DNA of 64,000 nt from NCBI RefSeq assembly GCF_016587435.1, contig NZ_BNJJ01000006.1:339225-403224 (forward strand), given 5' to 3'. A program made the position numbers and the translations under genes. The notes under the pieces were generated by a model. It ran no database searches. It worked only from the letters and a program-made list of their open reading frames with translations, and was not told the origin of the DNA. Below are positions 62,039 through 64,000 of the stretch, piece by piece. The stretch's first letter is position 1; each line of letters starts with the position of its first letter. This stretch comes from Dictyobacter formicarum. Lineage in GTDB: Bacteria; Chloroflexota; Ktedonobacteria; Ktedonobacterales; Ktedonobacteraceae.

Positions 62039-63076
62039 TTACTCATGAATCATTATAACCTTTATGGCCCGGCTATGACGTAAAATGATGGCATCCAGTG
62101 CATCTTCATATTCTTCCAGCGAAAAACGATGGGAAATGAGTTCCGCTAATTGCAGTGAACCGTTGAGGAATAGCTGGGCCGCATAGGTCCAGGCGGCTGT
62201 GCTGGCACCAAAGACACCATAAACACTGATCTGATTTAAGACAAAAAGATCAGTGGTAAAGCTTAAAGGAGCAATCGAGGCTTCAAGGCCAGTCAGTAAT
62301 ACCGACCCACCGCGCTTAACCACTGAGAGCGCCTCTTCAATCGCCTGTACGTGTCCGGTACCCTCAAACACCAGATCGGCACCGTGTCCACCTGACAAAG
62401 CCTGAATAAGGGATTGCGTGTCTTCGCGGCTCATATTTACAGTGTGGGTCGCTCCATAGTCTTCTGCCAGTTGCAGCCGCTCGGCGCGAAAGCCAAGTAC
62501 CGCTATTACCGCTGGACTATACAGCCGCGCTACCTGTACCGCAAGCAGGCTGGATGGTCCATCCCCAAGAATAACGACCACATCGCCTGGCCGTGGTTGG
62601 GTGCGTAAAAAGGCGTGCGCCACCACAGCTGCGGGACCCAGCAGGGCTGCCTCCTCCAGTGAAGCACTCTCAGGCAACACATGCAGCTGGCGAGCAGATA
62701 CCACTACATACTCTGCCAGCCCACCAGGACGAGTAAAGCCAAGCTCATTGTAGCCAGACTCACAGAGGTTTGTCTTACCCTCACGACAGTTACGGCAGAT
62801 CCCACAGGCATAAATACTCTCAACCACCACTTTAGCGCCGGGTGCGACATTGGACACGCCTTCACCCACTGCCACCACCTCACCCGACAGCTCATGGCCA
62901 GGGATAACGGGATAGCGGAAAAAACCTTTTGCACGCTTGCCCTGAAAAAGCTCCACATCACTTTCACCGATGCCAACCGCACATGAGTGCACCAGCACTT
63001 CACCAGGTCCGATAGCTGGTCGATCTAGCTCAGTCACATGAGCCTCACCAGGTTCGGTAATAATCACAGCCTTCAT
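62039..63076 (-). CDS. Zinc-type medium-chain dehydrogenase lacking a catalytic Cys
   Basis: A 345-residue NAD(P)-dependent dehydrogenase of the threonine/sorbitol dehydrogenase type. The structural zinc site is complete (C91, C94, C97, C105 in YACGICRNCREGKTNLC). The catalytic zinc site is odd: GHE is present (His61, Glu62), but the motif GICGSD reads GIGESD, with Gly37 in place of the Cys. The Rossmann part contains VVILGDGPSSLLAVQVARLY. Catalytic zinc may be bound differently or lost. It is the first gene of a unit with the U32-like gene. Confidence 0.85.
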   Translation of the reverse strand: MKAVIITEPGEAHVTELDRPAIGPGEVLVHSCAVGIGESDVELFQGKRAKGFFRYPVIPGHELSGEVVAVGEGVSNVAPGAKVVVESIYACGICRNCREGKTNLCESGYNELGFTRPGGLAEYVVVSARQLHVLPESASLEEAALLGPAAVVAHAFLRTQPRPGDVVVILGDGPSSLLAVQVARLYSPAVIAVLGFRAERLQLAEDYGATHTVNMSREDTQSLIQALSGGHGADLVFEGTGHVQAIEEALSVVKRGGSVLLTGLEASIAPLSFTTDLFVLNQISVYGVFGASTAAWTYAAQLFLNGSLQLAELISHRFSLEEYEDALDAIILRHSRAIKVIMIHE

Positions 63077-63194
63077 AAGCTCAAGCTAGCCTTTCCACCA
63101 CATATATAACACTACCATCAAGTAGCATGCAAACATTCGAACTACCATTATTATATATCGCTCGTACCTACGAGGCCTACATGTAGCGAAACAC

Positions 63195-63252
63195 AATGAA
63201 GAAAACAAAGCCAGTGGAGCGACGCAGCTGCTATCGTGTCGCTCCACTGGCT
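63195..63252 (-). terminator. Terminator of the RIO kinase gene
   Basis: AGCCAGTGGAGCGAC (63209-63223) and GTCGCTCCACTGGCT (63238-63252) form a perfect 15-bp stem with a 14-base loop. On the minus strand a T-rich run (TTTGTTTTCTTC) follows. Confidence 0.85.
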
Positions 63253-63296
63253 CTTCTCAATTGTTTGAGGCCACACCGCGTAAGGAAGGGGGCAGA

Positions 63297-64000
63297 CTAC
63301 AATCTGGCGTTCTTAAAGCGCTGCCAGAGCCGATTGGCGAGTTGAGCCGAGTCTCGCTTCAATCCGTAGCGGGCCATGTATTTACACACGTTGTCAATAT
63401 CGCGCGTCAGTAGGGACAAAGCATGGGAATTAAAACGTGGATCAACAGCCTGGGGGAAATCAATAATGGTAACCTTTCCTTGCCAGTACAGGATGTTGTA
63501 GGCCGACAGGTCGCCGTGGATGACATTATGAGATAACCAGAGTTGGATATTATCCATCAACAACTCAAAGACAGGATAAACCTCGTCCGGATCCAGGGTG
63601 ACATTCTGAAGTGCAAAGGCCGGCTGCTGCTCTTCTCCCAGGTATTCCATCAGCAAGGCATTACTATTCTGGGCCAGCGGCTTTGGTACCGTTGCGCCGG
63701 CGGTATGCAGGCGCGTCAGCGTCTCAAACTCGTGCCCAACCCACATACTGAACTGCATCTCACGACCAGCCGCAGATTTATTTTTGACGGCCCGACGCGC
63801 ACGCTGGTCCATAATGGTGCGTCCTTCCTGGTAGACAGTATCATTTTTAAAGCCGCGATTATTACGCGAGCGATACACTTTAGCAGCCAGGTAGGGCACA
63901 TTCCGAGATGGATGGGCCCGGCAACAATAGACGGTGGCCTCTTTGCCGCTCTTTACCACATGCAAGATGTCAGTAATCCAGGCATCCGCAAAAAAACTAT
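63297..64000 (-). CDS. RIO-family serine kinase (cut by right edge)
   Basis: The frame is open to the window end, so the N-terminus is missing. The visible 234 residues contain the RIO nucleotide part (ILHVVKSGKEATVYCCRA), the catalytic motif NVIHGDLSAYNILYW and the metal motif TIIDFPQAVDP, so an active RIO1-like kinase is likely. The C-terminal tail is basic and short (LANRLWQRFKNARL). In bacteria the role of RIO proteins is poorly known; in archaea and eukaryotes they serve ribosome maturation. It ends in a strong terminator. Confidence 0.88.
   Translation of the reverse strand, partial: SFFADAWITDILHVVKSGKEATVYCCRAHPSRNVPYLAAKVYRSRNNRGFKNDTVYQEGRTIMDQRARRAVKNKSAAGREMQFSMWVGHEFETLTRLHTAGATVPKPLAQNSNALLMEYLGEEQQPAFALQNVTLDPDEVYPVFELLMDNIQLWLSHNVIHGDLSAYNILYWQGKVTIIDFPQAVDPRFNSHALSLLTRDIDNVCKYMARYGLKRDSAQLANRLWQRFKNARL

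Overview
The window is a contiguous piece of a bacterial chromosome of moderate GC content, densely packed with housekeeping genes. Gene content and protein style suggest a member of the Chloroflexota, most likely class Ktedonobacteria. The supporting features are the MutS-MutL pair, a response regulator joined to PATAN/DUF4388 and roadblock domains, a large MoxR/von Willebrand cluster, Chloroflexota-like MetH and pantothenate genes, and many GC-rich intergenic hairpins. This placement is inference; no rRNA or other marker gene is present. No tRNA, rRNA, CRISPR array, prophage or intact insertion sequence was found.

Layout. Positions 1-6600 hold transporters and small membrane proteins, a MscS channel, nadD with a DUF951 gene, and an M50-like membrane metalloprotease. 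Positions 6680-11163 hold mutS-mutL, overlapping by one base. Positions 11.2-14.1 kb are a visibly AT-rich islet with orphan genes and a truncated acetyltransferase remnant. Positions 14.1-20.8 kb hold a MuiA-like protein, homoserine dehydrogenase, a UPF0145 protein, a class V aminotransferase, a GCS2-type carboxylate-amine ligase and a PfpI/DJ-1 protein. Positions 20.9-28.9 kb hold metH, cysS (behind a long structured leader) and a penicillin acylase homologue. Positions 29.4-35.2 kb look like a membrane-stress region: a DoxD-Rieske fusion, a likely self-regulating XRE repressor, a His-rich NfeD/flotillin operon and PspA. Positions 35.4-39.7 kb hold an S9 prolyl oligopeptidase-type peptidase and the PATAN-roadblock regulator with a 39-residue membrane peptide behind it.

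Positions 40.4-43.95 kb are an rpiA-panC-panB-ilvC-like operon. The last gene has lost two active-site residues of ketol-acid reductoisomerase and may do another job, possibly ketopantoate reduction. Positions 44.3-57.7 kb are one long co-directional cluster: a secreted/membrane amidotransferase-fold protein, an ABC-2 exporter pair, a Gly-Gln-rich coiled-coil membrane protein, a MoxR ATPase, a DUF58 protein and two large membrane VWA proteins. It resembles Bat/MoxR systems fused to a Gld-type ABC module and is the best candidate for an undescribed system here. Positions 57.7-64 kb hold a class II aldolase, HPr and enzyme I (convergent rather than in one operon), a half-size pyrophosphatase-like protein, a U32-like protein with a zinc dehydrogenase, and a RIO kinase cut by the right edge.

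Recurrent intergenic hairpins carrying GGAGGTGCGG / CCGCACCTCC-type arms occur after several genes and look like a dispersed repeat family of this genome.
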